Below are positions 35,601 to 47,668 of a DNA stretch of 64,000 nt, in pieces. This stretch comes from Musa acuminata AAA Group (Eukaryota > Streptophyta > Magnoliopsida > Zingiberales > Musaceae): the NCBI RefSeq assembly GCF_036884655.1, contig NC_088348.1:25053501-25117500 (forward strand), given 5' to 3'. The notes beneath the pieces were generated by a model. It did no database searches. It was not told where the DNA came from and saw nothing but the letters and a program-made list of their open reading frames with translations. Each line of letters opens with the position of its first letter. Positions within the stretch are counted from its first letter, which is position 1. Made by a program: the position numbers and the translations under genes.

Positions 35601-36746
35601 TGCAGATGTGAGATAGTGTGATCAAACGACAGTCTCGTTCGAGTTGGGGAGATCTCCAAACCGACCCAACCGTCAGCGGTCTTCTGTAAAACTTTGAACC
35701 GAACCGAACCGGACTGAAAACCTAAAGTCAATTCGGTTCGGTTCATTATAATTCTTTGCATATGTCTTTCGCTTATGTTTATAAATCACTCTTTTGGTTG
35801 GAAGGTGTCCTGTTTTTAATATTTTCAAGGGATTTCTCCTTTTTCATAATTCTTAAAATATTTATATCTTTCCTACCCAAATACTATCCATTATAATATT
35901 TTTAAATAAGTTTATGGTACTTTTGATACCTTCATCAAAATATTATAAGATAATTTGATTCAAAACTAAATAAAAACCAACTTATATACAAAGATAAAGT
36001 TTTAGATTATTATCTTTATTAGTTTAAAAACAAGAACAACTAAGGAGGGATACTTTTTGTGTTAGTTATAGTATTCTTAAATAAATTTATAGTATTTTTA
36101 AATAGGCTTATAATATTTTTTATATAGGCTTATGATGTTTTTATATAGATTTATAGTGTTTTGGTATCTTCATTAAAACACTATAAGTCTATTCAAAAAC
36201 ATCTTAACTAAACTAAATACATTCAAAACTCGATAGAAACCAACATATATAAAAATATATATTTCAAATGTGTATTTTTATCAATTTAATAATAAAAATA
36301 AATAAATAGAAAAGAATTTTATATTAGTTATAGTTTTTTCAATAGGCTTATAATATTTTTGAGAATATTGTAAGTCTACTAAAAAACAATGTAATTAAGG
36401 AATTGAACCATTTCATCATATAAACCATGCCATGCCACAGAAAAAGGAAAACTAATGTTGTGTCGTGTTATGGCTATTCTAAGAATAATGAAAAAAAAAA
36501 TAGTGCTTTTTGGGCAATATAAAAAGGGACATCTCTTAAAGAAAAAAAAAGAGAGAGAGAAAGAGAGAGACTTTATGAGAAATTACCCATAAAAAAAATA
36601 CTTGATTACTAAATATTCTTAGTATTCCTATAATCATAATAAAAAATTAAAAATATATTAATATCATCTAAAATTTTAGTTAAATATATGAAATATTATT
36701 TTAGTATTGTTACAAATAATTACAAAATTTAGTTAGAACAAAAAGC
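35601..36746. other. Intergenic upstream of CSN3
   Basis: AT-rich sequence with several weak repeats of 'aggcttataatattttt' between about 35900 and 36370, and a GA-rich stretch at 36548-36569. No gene is recognised. Confidence 0.45.
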
Positions 36747-37860
36747 GGTTGAATCTCGGATTTTGATGATGACATAAATTGGTGAATTAATGATCTAATT
36801 CATGTATTAAGATAAGTGATATAGGGTTAACTACGATAGAAATGCAAAACGATTAAAGAAGAATCGAAGTTGGGCCGGAGTCAATGATCGAGCATCAGGT
36901 CGAATGAATCGGGTGATACACCGAAGGATCGGATGATGCAGTGAAAGCTCATTGGAAGTTTGTCAAAAGCTCGTCGGGAGTTCATCAGAAGATCGTCGAG
37001 AGTTCGTCGAAAGTTTACCAAGAGTTTGGTTGAACAATTGATGTGTCGGATAACCTAGATTACTTGTATCATAATTATTTTAGATTTAACTATCGTAGTT
37101 AGGACTTTAATTTGAGTTAATTATGAAAAAAAATCCTACTAATTCAATTAGGGGTCAACTGGATCTTAAATAGGATTGAATTGGGCCGATTGATAGCCCA
37201 TTCAACTACTTGGAGCCACATCAGGCGATGGCACCGCCTAGACTAGGCGATGGAATCGCTTGAGGCTCAGCCTCCCAAGTGGTCTGGGTAGTGGTACCAC
37301 TATAGCCCGGTCTCCGAGGCTCAATCAAGCGGTGGTACTGCCCAATGTCAATCTGCAGGTGGTGGTACCGTCAGTACCTTGAAAACCAAGAATTAGATAT
37401 TTTTTGGCTCCATTTTTGAAGCCGTTAGGGTCTATAAATACCTCACCCTATGAACAAAAGTCTTGAGATTTTGGGTTATAAAAGTGTTGAAAAGTTGCTA
37501 AATGTCCTCCTCATTTTTTTAGATTTGTGATCATTCAAAAGAATGTGAGACTTATAAGAGTAGTCTCCTTGAACAGGAGAAAGTGTTGTAAGAGGATGGT
37601 TAGTTTAATTCTATTAAAGAAAGATTATTAGTGGATGTCGGTGGCCTCAACAGAGGAGGAATCGAGAGTAGATATAGGTCACGATAACCAAACTACTATA
37701 AATTTGGTGTGCATCTCCTTTTCCTCTTCATTATTATTATTCTATGTTTTAATTACTTATTACATTTACTTCAAGTGAAATTTTTTTTATAATAAACACT
37801 AATTCACCTCTCCCTCTTATCGTAGCTTTGATTATGACAAAGGATACCTTAATTCTAACA
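36747..37860 (+). mobile_element. Solo LTR, A/B-like family
   Basis: It begins 'ggttgaatctcgg.ttttgatgatga' and ends 'ctctccctctta...aattctaaca', the same start and end phrases as the LTRs of elements A and B. In between lie GC-rich ggtggtacc motifs (37220-37370), a TATA box (tataaatacc, 37432) and the 'tgtcggtggcctca' block. There is no internal region beside it. It is about 1.1 kb against 1.6 kb for element B, so it is a shorter or deleted relative. Confidence 0.75.
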
Positions 37861-37979
37861 AAGGATACTATAGTCTTTTAACTAAGAATTCTAGATAATA
37901 ACTATCTAATAAAATTTTAATGCATAGTTAAGTATCCAAAATTAAATATAATGATATGTATAATATGAATAGATCGACA

Positions 37980-39800
37980 CATGACAAACTATCAACTAAC
38001 TCAGTACAATTTCAACTTCCAAACAAATGGATATTGACCCATCAATAATGAAATTTAAAGTGAACATGTATTTCTTGGATTGAATGCACATGTAATTGAG
38101 TAGTAGATCCATGATTACATGTTTGATTCTCTCAAAAATAAATTAATCTCCTGCCATAAAAAAAAAACTTAAGGTATGCTACCACAAAAGGAAATATCAC
38201 TTATCAATCATCTAAATTATTTATTTTTAATTTAAATTAATCTTTTTGAGTTGGCCAATACACTTTTTTTATATAGGTTCCTAAGCAGGTGGTTTTGATG
38301 CTCTACCTAATTCTGCTAGTTACATTCTCAAGAAAAGTTTCAAAAAAATATTCTAAAAAAAAAAAGACTATGGTTGGATCTAAGTTATCTTCATGTGCAA
38401 TAATCAAAATATATTTTAATAAATTAATGGTAAAAAAAATGATCAAACTTAGAATGTCTCAAGAAATCTATATTATATCCTCTCAAATCAACCAAGAGGG
38501 GACAAAATCTCATGAATCTCCAATGAGGATCCACCTGCTTTCCAAATGTGTAATCCCTCTCCAATTTGATACTTACTGAATTAACGATTCGATTATCGGT
38601 CAACATTATAATTTCTGACTCAACAAGTTTAAACTTTGACATCAATTATGCAGTCATTTCTTTCCTACTATGCCTTCCTACCACACTTGGCATAGTTGGT
38701 ACATCAAGAACTTATTCTCCTCTTGTTCAAATTAAATGGGAGGAAACAATTCTTTCATTCTTTTGCCACCCGACATTGAAGACCTACGATACGATGAGAA
38801 CTTAAACATGTCGGAACACATCACAACATTCATCACTAAAATGACTCTCTACAAGATAACTAATGTGTTGATGCATTGATCTTTTCCGATGACACTATGA
38901 GAAGCAGCTATAGAATGGATCACTAAGCAGACCCCTAAATCAATCTCAACATTCAACTAACTTAAAAAAGAGTTTGAGCTCAGTTTCATCAATTATAAAC
39001 TCCTGAAAATGTCAACCACTTCACTCATAGATGAAGAATTATGATTCCTTAACCAACTACGCTAAAAGATTCAATGAAGAATTTTGGGAGAATCTGAGAT
39101 TTGAATTCATGCATCCTCATAAATGAACTTTGATCATCTCACTTTTTTCTGATATATTCTGAATTACTACAAGAGTTCAATCAACATATTATAGCAGAAT
39201 CTCTGATAGCCGAAAAAAAAAAAGGATGATTTAAAAATCAGGCTAATATACCTCTCATGCTCTGAAGGACATAGAACAGCACTACCCCATCTTTGAGATA
39301 ATGATGTATACTATGATTTTGGCCATTAAAAAGTCACACCTTATTTTCAAGCTCATCATGTCAACCTAATGATCGATCAATTACTATTGTTGATAACTCA
39401 TCAACAAAAGAATACAAACTCATCAACATAAGATCGATACTTCGACTTCCAAATGAGTAGATAGCAATCCTCACTAGGTGGAAAGTAAACCTATATTTCA
39501 TTGATTCAACGCACCTGTCACTTATAATTGGATGAGCTGCATATTCATAATTACACCTTCAATTCTCTTGAACATAAAATAGCCTTCTATGACTCTCCAT
39601 CACACTATAAAAGGTCTTATATATGCTATAAAAAAATAAATCTTATCGATCATGGATAATTTTGGAGGCCCTCAAGCAAATAGTTTCGGTTTCAACACTC
39701 TATCTAGTTTTGTCGATGATATTCTCAATAAAAGAATCGAATCTAATTCATTCTTCATATCGAATAATCAAAATCTACTTTATAATATATAAGTTTAAAG
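37980..39800 (+). mobile_element. Short gypsy-type relic between direct repeats
   Basis: A segment at about 37980-38420 recurs, well diverged, at about 39380-39800. Shared anchors are 'atacttcgacttccaaa'-like sequence, 'ttgattcaacgcac'/'ttgaatgcacat', 'cctaagcag'/'cctcaagca', and 'caataatcaaaat'. Between them at about 38770-39200 a broken frame resembles a Ty3/gypsy gag (FPMTL, then EAAIEWITKQTPKSISTFN and LKKEFELSF). The whole unit is about 1.8 kb and lacks pol, so it is a small non-autonomous or deleted LTR element. Confidence 0.6.
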
Positions 39801-40074
39801 TATAGATAATATATATATATATATATATATATAAAATTTAAAACTTAGAATAAGAATGAAAAGAAATCTTGATAAATATAAAAAGATATCTAATTAGAAT
39901 AAAAATATCGTTAATGAACCTAAATTAATTATAATATTGCATATAAGTTCGAGGGATGCATATTAAACTCAAAATTTTAAGAATAAATACGAATAATATA
40001 ATTATAAAACTTACATTTTAACATATGTCACTACTTATAAAATTCAAATAAAAAATTTCTCACTTACTCTTAAA

Positions 40075-40140
<66 letters not shown>

Positions 40141-40783
40141 CATAACATTTGGAAGAATGACAATAAAAGGGTGAGATGTTATGGTAAAAATATTGAAAAT
40201 ATTATAACCAAAATTAACTTAAATATCTACCAACCATAACTATCAATTTTATTATAGGTTTTGAAATCATATAAATAATGTATACGATTATTTAATTGGA
40301 TTTGGATAAAAATTATGAAGTTTCTACTGTATTATAAAACAAATAAAAATAAAATCTAATTTTCTCACTTAGTTTTAAAATTCAGTTTATGCATTTAAAT
40401 TTTTTTTGTAACATTTGTGACCATTTATTATGAAAGAATAATTAAAAAAACCAATAAATTACCTAGTTACAACTTTTTTTTTCAATAACTAAATATTGTA
40501 GCTTTATTTAAAAACACTAATAACTGGTCTAGTCTAATATTGAAACAATTCAATTAAAAGTCCAATCCAGCCTATCTGGAGTTCTGATGTGAATACTTTT
40601 TCTATAATAAAAGATATTATTAAAAAATAATGAATAATATTGTTATATTTTTTATATAAATAAAATAATTATAATTTTTATTTAAAAATAATATAATTAT
40701 AATTCAATTGAAAGTTTGTGTTTCGACCAGAAATCATTATAATAAAGATATTTTGATCTTTTGTATAAAAATTATTAGGTATT
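39801..40783. repeat. AT-rich intergenic with (TA)n tracts
   Basis: TA repeats lie at about 39810-39832 and 40078-40138. The rest is AT-rich with no gene recognised. Confidence 0.7.
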
Positions 40784-41236
40784 GTAAGTTATTTTTAGGA
40801 GTAATAATTGTACTTAAATTAGTTGGTAGAGTCCTAATTAGATTGAAACTCCTCAATGAATCATGATTTTATTCCTATAAATATATCTTGAGTTTTATAT
40901 TTTGATTCTATATTCCTATAAATATGACTTTTGTGATAGGAAAAAAGTTAAGGTACTTTGATTGTTCTTAAGAATAATATCTAATGTTTCTAGAGAGGGT
41001 TGTGAGAATTTTTTTTTGGGATTATAAGAGAAATGTATAAGAGAAGTGGTACTTAAACGAGGATAACTGAAAGATCTTATAATTAATTTTATATGATAAA
41101 TTTAATTTTTCTTTGTGGATAGAGGTGAGATTTATCGAACTATGTTAAATCTTACGTCGACTTTTGATTATGCTTTGTAGCTTATTGATCTCTAGATGTT
41201 ATTTTGGTTTTAAAATTTTTATCTCCTTCTCAAACA
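40784..41236 (+). mobile_element. Element E, 5' LTR
   Basis: This matches the segment at about 49390-49793 along its length. Shared phrases include 'tacttaaattagttgg'/'tatttaaattagttgg', 'ttcctataaatatatcttgag', 'cttataattaat', 'cttattgatct' and the end 'caaaca'/'caaca'. It carries a TATA box (tataaatat, 40877). A degraded primer binding site (tggtattaagac) follows directly, supporting the right end. The left end is approximate. Confidence 0.75.
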
Positions 41237-42760
41237 AAATGGTATTAAGACTCAAAACATATGGTGATAAGAAATTCAATAAGGATATCATATATTATTT
41301 CCATTAGTCTTATCGTAGAGAAATTTGGTGAAAGAAATAGTTTCACCTTTATGATAAAAAAGGTGAAAGATCTTCTTATTCAATAATGACTAACAAGACA
41401 TTGAAGAGACAAGTAGATAAACCAAAAAAGATAAGTGATAAAAGATGGGGAGGAGCTTTAAGTCAAAGTGTGTGAGTGTTATTTGCCTTTAACTATCAAT
41501 TTTATCTAGCAAAAGGTTTAACTAACAAAATATATTTGAAACAAGAGTTATACGGATGGAAGAAGGCAAAAACTTGGTAGAACATTTAAATATATTCAAA
41601 TAAATATTAAATAAATCAAAGAAAGTCGATATGAAATCAATGAAGAAGATAAGGCATTGTTGCTTCTTACATAAGTTGTCGTTTCTTACATTAGTTGTCA
41701 ACTCCTATGATAGCTTTGTGTAGATGATATTATGTAGGAAGGATATAGTAACTCTAGAATAACTTGAAAAAATTTTAGTATCTCATGTTGCCAGGAAAAT
41801 ATATAAATCTACGAATATGGATTATGAGATATTAGCTGCTTAGTGTAGAGGTCAACGAGAAAAATTTTTAGATAAGGGTGTATCTCAATGTTGGCAGGTT
41901 TAGAATAAGAGTCAGTTCATTGGATGATGTTGAATATTATAGATGCAAAAAGTACAAACATATCATGCAAAATTATTCGAGAAAAAAAATAGAAAGAAGA
42001 AGTCAGGGAATGATCTCTTGTGATAGATGGTGATAGAGATTTTATAATTTTCAAATATAATGATGTATCTTTTTAGAAGAATTAATTTTTAGATTCTACT
42101 TGTATTACTCATGTTTGTTCTCAAAAGGATTATTTTAATTTATTGAATCACAATATGACTAGTAACCTGAGTGATGACTCTATGGTAGAGGTCGTAGGTG
42201 TTGGTAAAGTAAAGATCAAAATGATTGATGAAGTGGTGCATATTTTGGAGGATATAACTTATGTTCTAAAGATATAGAAGAATTTAATTTTTTTTTAACG
42301 TTTTAGATTCCTAGGATTATAACTATAATGCTAAAGGTGAAGTTCTAAAAGTTACTAAGGATTGGATAGTTTCAACGAAAAGAACATTGTATCAATAGTT
42401 GTATTATTTCGAAGAAAGTATAATAAAAACCTTAAAGGACTAAAAATAAATTACTTGTGTCAAGGATGCTAAGTATCTATTTCAGTGAGGTTCGTTCATG
42501 ATATTCATGGTTTTAAGTATGCAAACAATTGTAAGGGAAAATAAAGACATCAAATGACTAAAGTTAAATTACATATGCTAGCGAGCTTTATTACTATTCA
42601 TGGATTTTAGTATATAAATAATTATGAGGGAAAATATTTTACTAATAGTAAGACAGATGAGATTTGAGGTTTATCTCTAGAATTAAGTAGTGTCACTAAC
42701 TCAATTCTAATTACAATGAAGCATTGGTGGGCTTATTGGAATAATTGTATGACTTTTATG
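41237..42760 (+). pseudogene. Decayed copia gag-protease, element E
   Basis: Through many frameshifts a copia gag can be followed, with a 'LYGWKKAKTW' segment near 41555 and 'EEDKALLLL'-like sequence near 41645. Next come a zinc-knuckle region (41910-41990) and a protease/GAG-pre-integrase region at about 42090-42390 (DSTCITHVC, then VEVVGVGKVKIKM and EDITYVL). Integrase, RT and RNase H are not seen. The sequence is then broken at 42760 by element B. The rest of element E resumes at 49300. Confidence 0.7.
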
Positions 42761-44411
42761 TGTTGAATCTCTAAGTTTTATGATAAAACCAATCGATAAG
42801 TGTTTATGTTTTAATATACATTTTGTGTGACGCAGAATGCTTCGATCAAGATGAGACAATTAAAGCAGGAAAAATCATGTTGAGTCGGAGGAACATGTTA
42901 GAAGATTGGACGTCGAGCCGGTGTATCGGTCGACGTATCGACAGAAGGCTTCGGGCCGTGGATTCGGGCATCGGGCCAAGAAGAGCGGATATTGCGCTAA
43001 GAATATTGGAGTTGCGGAGTCAACTGGCCGATTGGGCAATAGGGCGCAAGAGAGGACGATGCGCCGAAGAATCGGACGAAGCATCGAGGGACGAATGACA
43101 TGCCGGATAACTTGATTAACGCTTAGTATTAATTGTCTAGATCGAAGTGTGTTTTTACATGTGTAGGATTAACTACGATAGCAAGGGATGAAGCAAAATG
43201 AAATCTTGAACTCAAGGACGCGATTACGTTGGGAGTTCGAGAGTTCGTTGGAAGTCCGGACGTTCGTCGGAAGTTTTGGAGGAACCAGCCGAGAAGTCTT
43301 GGAGCTTGTCAGAGAAGCTCATCGGAACTCGCAAAGAAGATCGTTATGAAGTCCAAGAGCTTACCGGGAGTCCGCCGGAACATTGCTGAGAGATCGTCGG
43401 AAGTTCGCCGGAAGCTCGCCGAAAGAATAGACATAGGGATTTGTTTAGCTTAGCAAATGTCTTAGGATTTCATAGTTAGTACGTAATTGGGCTTGGATTT
43501 GGGCCAACCCAATTAAGAGCCAGCTAGGCCCATATAAGAATTGTGTTAGGCCCAATAAGAGGCCCAAACAGTGCCCCAAGAAGTCTCACCGTCATGGCAC
43601 AATCTTCGAGATTGTGTTAGGCGGTGGTATTGCTAGTCTGAGCGGTTATACCGCCCCTAGCAGGGTGCAAGGTGGTGGTACCACCAGTCTGGGCGGTGGT
43701 ATCACCCAACACTACCCCCCAGGTGGTGGTACCGCCAGACTTGGGCGGTGGTATCGCCCAGGACAGTGTTAGTGTCGACTGACACTAGGCGGTGGTACCG
43801 CCCAACGTAGGCGATAGTACCGCCTGTACCCAGGGAACCCAAGATGGGAAAGTTTTAGGCTCCAAGTTTGAATCAACTTGAAGCCTATAAATACCCCTCT
43901 CATCCTTGGTTAAAGCACATAAGTACAGAGAGTCTAAAAGAAAAGAAACGCTACTGTAATCTCTTTAGAAATTCCCTCCTCCAAGTCTAAGTGTTAGAAT
44001 TCTATTTAAAGAGGAGAGTGAGTGCTTGTAAAGGTTATCTCCTAAACCCGTGAAAAAGATAAGAGGAGTGTAAAAGGTGATTGGCCTTTGCCTATTGAAG
44101 GAAGGCCTCTAGTGGACGCCGGTGACCTCATCGGAGGAGAAAGCCGAAAGTGGATGTAGGTCACGTTGACCGAACCACTCTAAAATTGTTGTGTTCTCTG
44201 GTTTGCATTTGATTCTTGCTATTACCTTACTTCAAACCTCTTTAAGTGCTTACTGCCTTCAATTCTTTTCTGTACGCTTTCAAACTATCTTTACGAAACC
44301 AGTTTTATCTTTACGAAACCAGTTTTTTCGAAACGAAATGTTTTTGAAGACGTGATTCTACCGATGCACTAATTCACCCCCCCCTCTTAGTGCTGACCTC
44401 CGATCCTAATA
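42761..44411 (+). mobile_element. Element B, 5' LTR
   Basis: A 1.65-kb LTR starting tgttgaatct and ending 'gatcctaata', collinear with 47669-49299. It contains a coding-like but broken block with 'aagattggacgtcg' (42900), a GC-rich block with many ggtggtaccgcc motifs (43620-43830), a TATA box (tataaatacc, 43886) and 'aattcacccccccctctta' near the end. It is flanked on the left by ttatg. Confidence 0.92.
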
Positions 44412-44428
44412 ATTGGTATCAGAGCCTT
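44412..44428 (+). other. Element B primer binding site
   Basis: The sequence tggtatcagagcc at 44414-44426, two bases after the LTR end, is the standard complement of the 3' end of plant initiator tRNA-Met, used to prime reverse transcription in copia elements. Confidence 0.9.
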
Positions 44429-44461
44429 GTGATTTCTCAGTTTGTTTAACACCTAAGAGAA

Positions 44462-45368
44462 ATGGCTCATTTCGGCTTTCAAGAGGGACTTTCTCTCATT
44501 AATCCTCCCTTTTTTAATGGGACGGACTACACTCATTGGAAAACTCGAATGAGAGTTTTCTTGCTTTCATTGAATCTTGATTTATGGCACTTAGTCGAAA
44601 ATGGATTTGAAATATCTTCTCTTCCAATGAACAATTGGAATGATTTGGAGAAGAAGACATTTTTTATAAATATAAAGGCTATGAATGCCTTATTTTGCGC
44701 CTTAGACAAAAATGAGTTTAATCGAGTTTCTACTTGCGAAACGGCTTTCGACATTTGGCATATTCTTGAAACCACTCACAAAAGGCACAAGTAGATTAAA
44801 AGATTCGAAAATCAACTTTTTAATGCATGATTTTGAACTTTTTCATATGAAACCAAGCGAGACTATTGGAGACATGTACACCCGTTTTACGGATGTCGTC
44901 AATAGTTTAAAAGGACTTGGTAAAAGCTTTTCAAATTTTGAACTCGTTAATAAGATCTTAAGATCACTTTCTAAAACTTGGGAATCGAAAGTAACGGCAA
45001 TACAAGAAACAAAAGATTTAAATATTTTTCTACTTGAAGAACTTATCAGTTCATTGATGACATATGAAATGGTGCACAATGCACATGATGAACATGATGA
45101 ATAAAACCACATTCCAAAGAACATAAAAGATTTGGTACTTAGAACATTTGAAGACCACTCGAGCATAAGTTCAAGTGATGGTGAATATGAACTCCTCACT
45201 AATAAATTTAAAAAGTTCATGAAACAAAAATTAAAGAACAAAAAGAACACAACTACTTGTTTTGAACGTAAAAAGAAGAACATAAATTGGGATGAATCAA
45301 GCTCCTCCGAAGACGAGGAGAAAATCAACAAAGGTGAGGTGGCAAACTACGCCTTAAACGACTTTTGA
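44462..45368 (+). pseudogene. Copia gag (UBN2-type) with frameshift, element B
   Basis: The capsid polyprotein of a Ty1/copia-type element, the only coding gene of element B. The ATG at 44462 opens an intact stretch of 110 codons (MAHFGFQEGL, PPFFNGTDYTHWK, ALDKNEFNRVS). A frameshift near 44790 moves the frame to 44712-45104 (SKINFLMHDFELF, ETIGDMYTRFTDVVNSLKG, EELISSLMTYEM). A stop after HDEHDE then precedes a last piece (45132-45368) with an acidic SSSSEDEEK stretch. Family gag is followed by a CCHC knuckle and protease; neither is present here. It is better preserved than the gag of element A and therefore younger. Confidence 0.85.
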
Positions 45369-47668
45369 TGATGAGGTAATCGAAACCCCCTTAATTTATT
45401 TCGAAATTACATGATGCTTTTTATAATGCATTTATTTTTTTGTTTAGAATAATTATTTTTCTTGAAAATTATATGTTTAAAAATGAAAATGCAAAAATTA
45501 TGATCATGCTAGTAATTTTAAAAATGATAATGAAAATTACATATTTTATAATGGAATAAAATGTTAAATTTAAATCTAATAATGATCATATGTATGTTTT
45601 TTTATCAAGAATAAATAATGTGTATCTTGATGATTTCCGAATTTGAGTGAAACCATGCTTGATGTCTTAATGAAAACATTAAGAAGTTTGATATCATGCT
45701 TAATGATGATGCATGGCTTTTGTATGAAAAACTAAGCATGAAAAGTTGATTCACCTAAAAAGAAAAATGCTTTGTGAAATCAATTTCGATGATGCATAAT
45801 GATGTAATTATGTAATGAAAATATTAAATATTTTGAAATCATGTTTTGATGTCATGCATAATGATCATGCTTAATAAATTTTAAAATTATGCATGATGAT
45901 TTTCAAGTAATTTATGGTTTGTTGATCTTGATGGTTTTTATGATGAAATTTATTTTTTGATCCTAAACAATTGAGAATATATATATTTTTTGGCATAAAA
46001 GGGACAAAGGCATGCTTGTATGAAACAAACTAAAAAGAGGAATGCTTTCTCCTAAAAAAAATTTCTCTATTTTATCAATTTTTTCAAAAAGGAGATTAAT
46101 GAATCTATTTGTATCACTTTTGTGAATCTCTTGAAAATGATTTTGAAAATATTTTTGATGATTTGAACGATTTGAATTTGAATGAGTTTTATCAAAATCA
46201 TGATCTTGATTTCTTGGAATTACATGAGATTTCTTTTTCAAGATCTCTTCTTTGTACACCTATAATTTTTTGACATTTTATTTAAAGAAGAGATTTACTA
46301 TATGAATCATGTCTTTTAGTATTTAATTGGTCTCATCCTGACATGATTTCTTTATATTTATGACTTATATGGCTTGAAATGTTTTGGAATGATGCATGCA
46401 CTATGATTTTTCCCTTAGATAAAAATGCATGAAACACTATGATTTTTTGAAATAATATGAAAACCAATATTTATCATTTTATGAAATAATACTCTAGAAT
46501 GATGATTTGGAATCATGCATGTAATGATGATTTTATATTTTGGTATTATGCATGAAAAATAAAATATAAAGTTTTAAAATTGTGCATGTTGTAAATTGAA
46601 ACTATAATGATGCACAAACATATTGAAATAAGATTGATACTTTACCCTTGTCATGATTCAAAATTATTGTAAAGGGAAAAGAATCACAACATTGTATTCT
46701 TCCCTTCTATTTGACAATGACATAGGGGGAGCAAATTTTGCTAGCTTGCTAGCTTGCATCTTTCAAGAAGAAGCAAAATGTTTGCTCATCTAAAAAAGAT
46801 GCAAAAATCTTGCCAACTTTCATGTGTAAAATTTGCTAGCTCACAAATTGCAAGGAGAAAAACTTTTTAGAAAGCAAAGTTGCTAACTTATTAAAAAATG
46901 ATGCATGCAATACTTATGATTTTATTATGATGATATATTTGATGTATTGCATATCATGTATGAGAATCATGATTAAAATTGCATTGACTTGAATTAAATT
47001 TAAATTCAAGGTTTATCTCAATTATGATATATTGAAATAAGAATGACACTTTATTTTTATCATAATTTAAAAATTGATGTAAAGGGTCTTCCCTTCTTTT
47101 TGACAATGACAAAAGGGGAGATACAAGATGCTAGCTCACATAATTCAAGAAGAAAGTAAAAATTGTACTTCTAAGAAAGAACTTGCTTTTTGAACATCTC
47201 AAATTATTAGCTTCCATGTTGTAAAAACGTAACATTTTGTTAGCTTGCGTTTTTGCAAAGGAAGCAAAAATAATCGCACTTCTCAAAAGAGAAGAAATTA
47301 TCATCTTGAATATCATCAAGAATTATTAGCTTGAAATCTCAAGAAGATGCAAAAATATGCTAAACTTGCACATCTTTAATAATTGCTAGATTGCATAATG
47401 ATAAAACTGAAAATTATGTTTATTATGTAATGATTTAAACTTGTTTGTCTAAAACACTTAATAGTTGGAACTTTTCCTTTTTGTTGATGATAAAAGGGGA
47501 GAAGTATATTGATGTTATGCATGATTTTAATCATGACATGTTTGCTCGGATTTTTGAATCCAAGAGTCTCTATCAATATGACATATTGATAGAGGGAGTT
47601 TGTTTAAACTCCAAGAGTTAAGGTTATCTCCATCGTCGATTGGTTATCATCATAAAAAAGGGGGAGAT
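45369..47668 (+). mobile_element. Element B non-coding internal region
   Basis: About 2.3 kb of AT-rich sequence rich in 'catgcatgatga' and 'ttgctagcttgca' phrases. G-rich polypurine tracts preceded by 'tgacaatgaca' or similar occur near 46723, 47107 and 47494. The final tract, aaaaaagggggagat, abuts the 3' LTR. There is no pol. The layout equals that of 1449-3572 in element A, showing that both are copies of one gag-only family. Confidence 0.8.
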
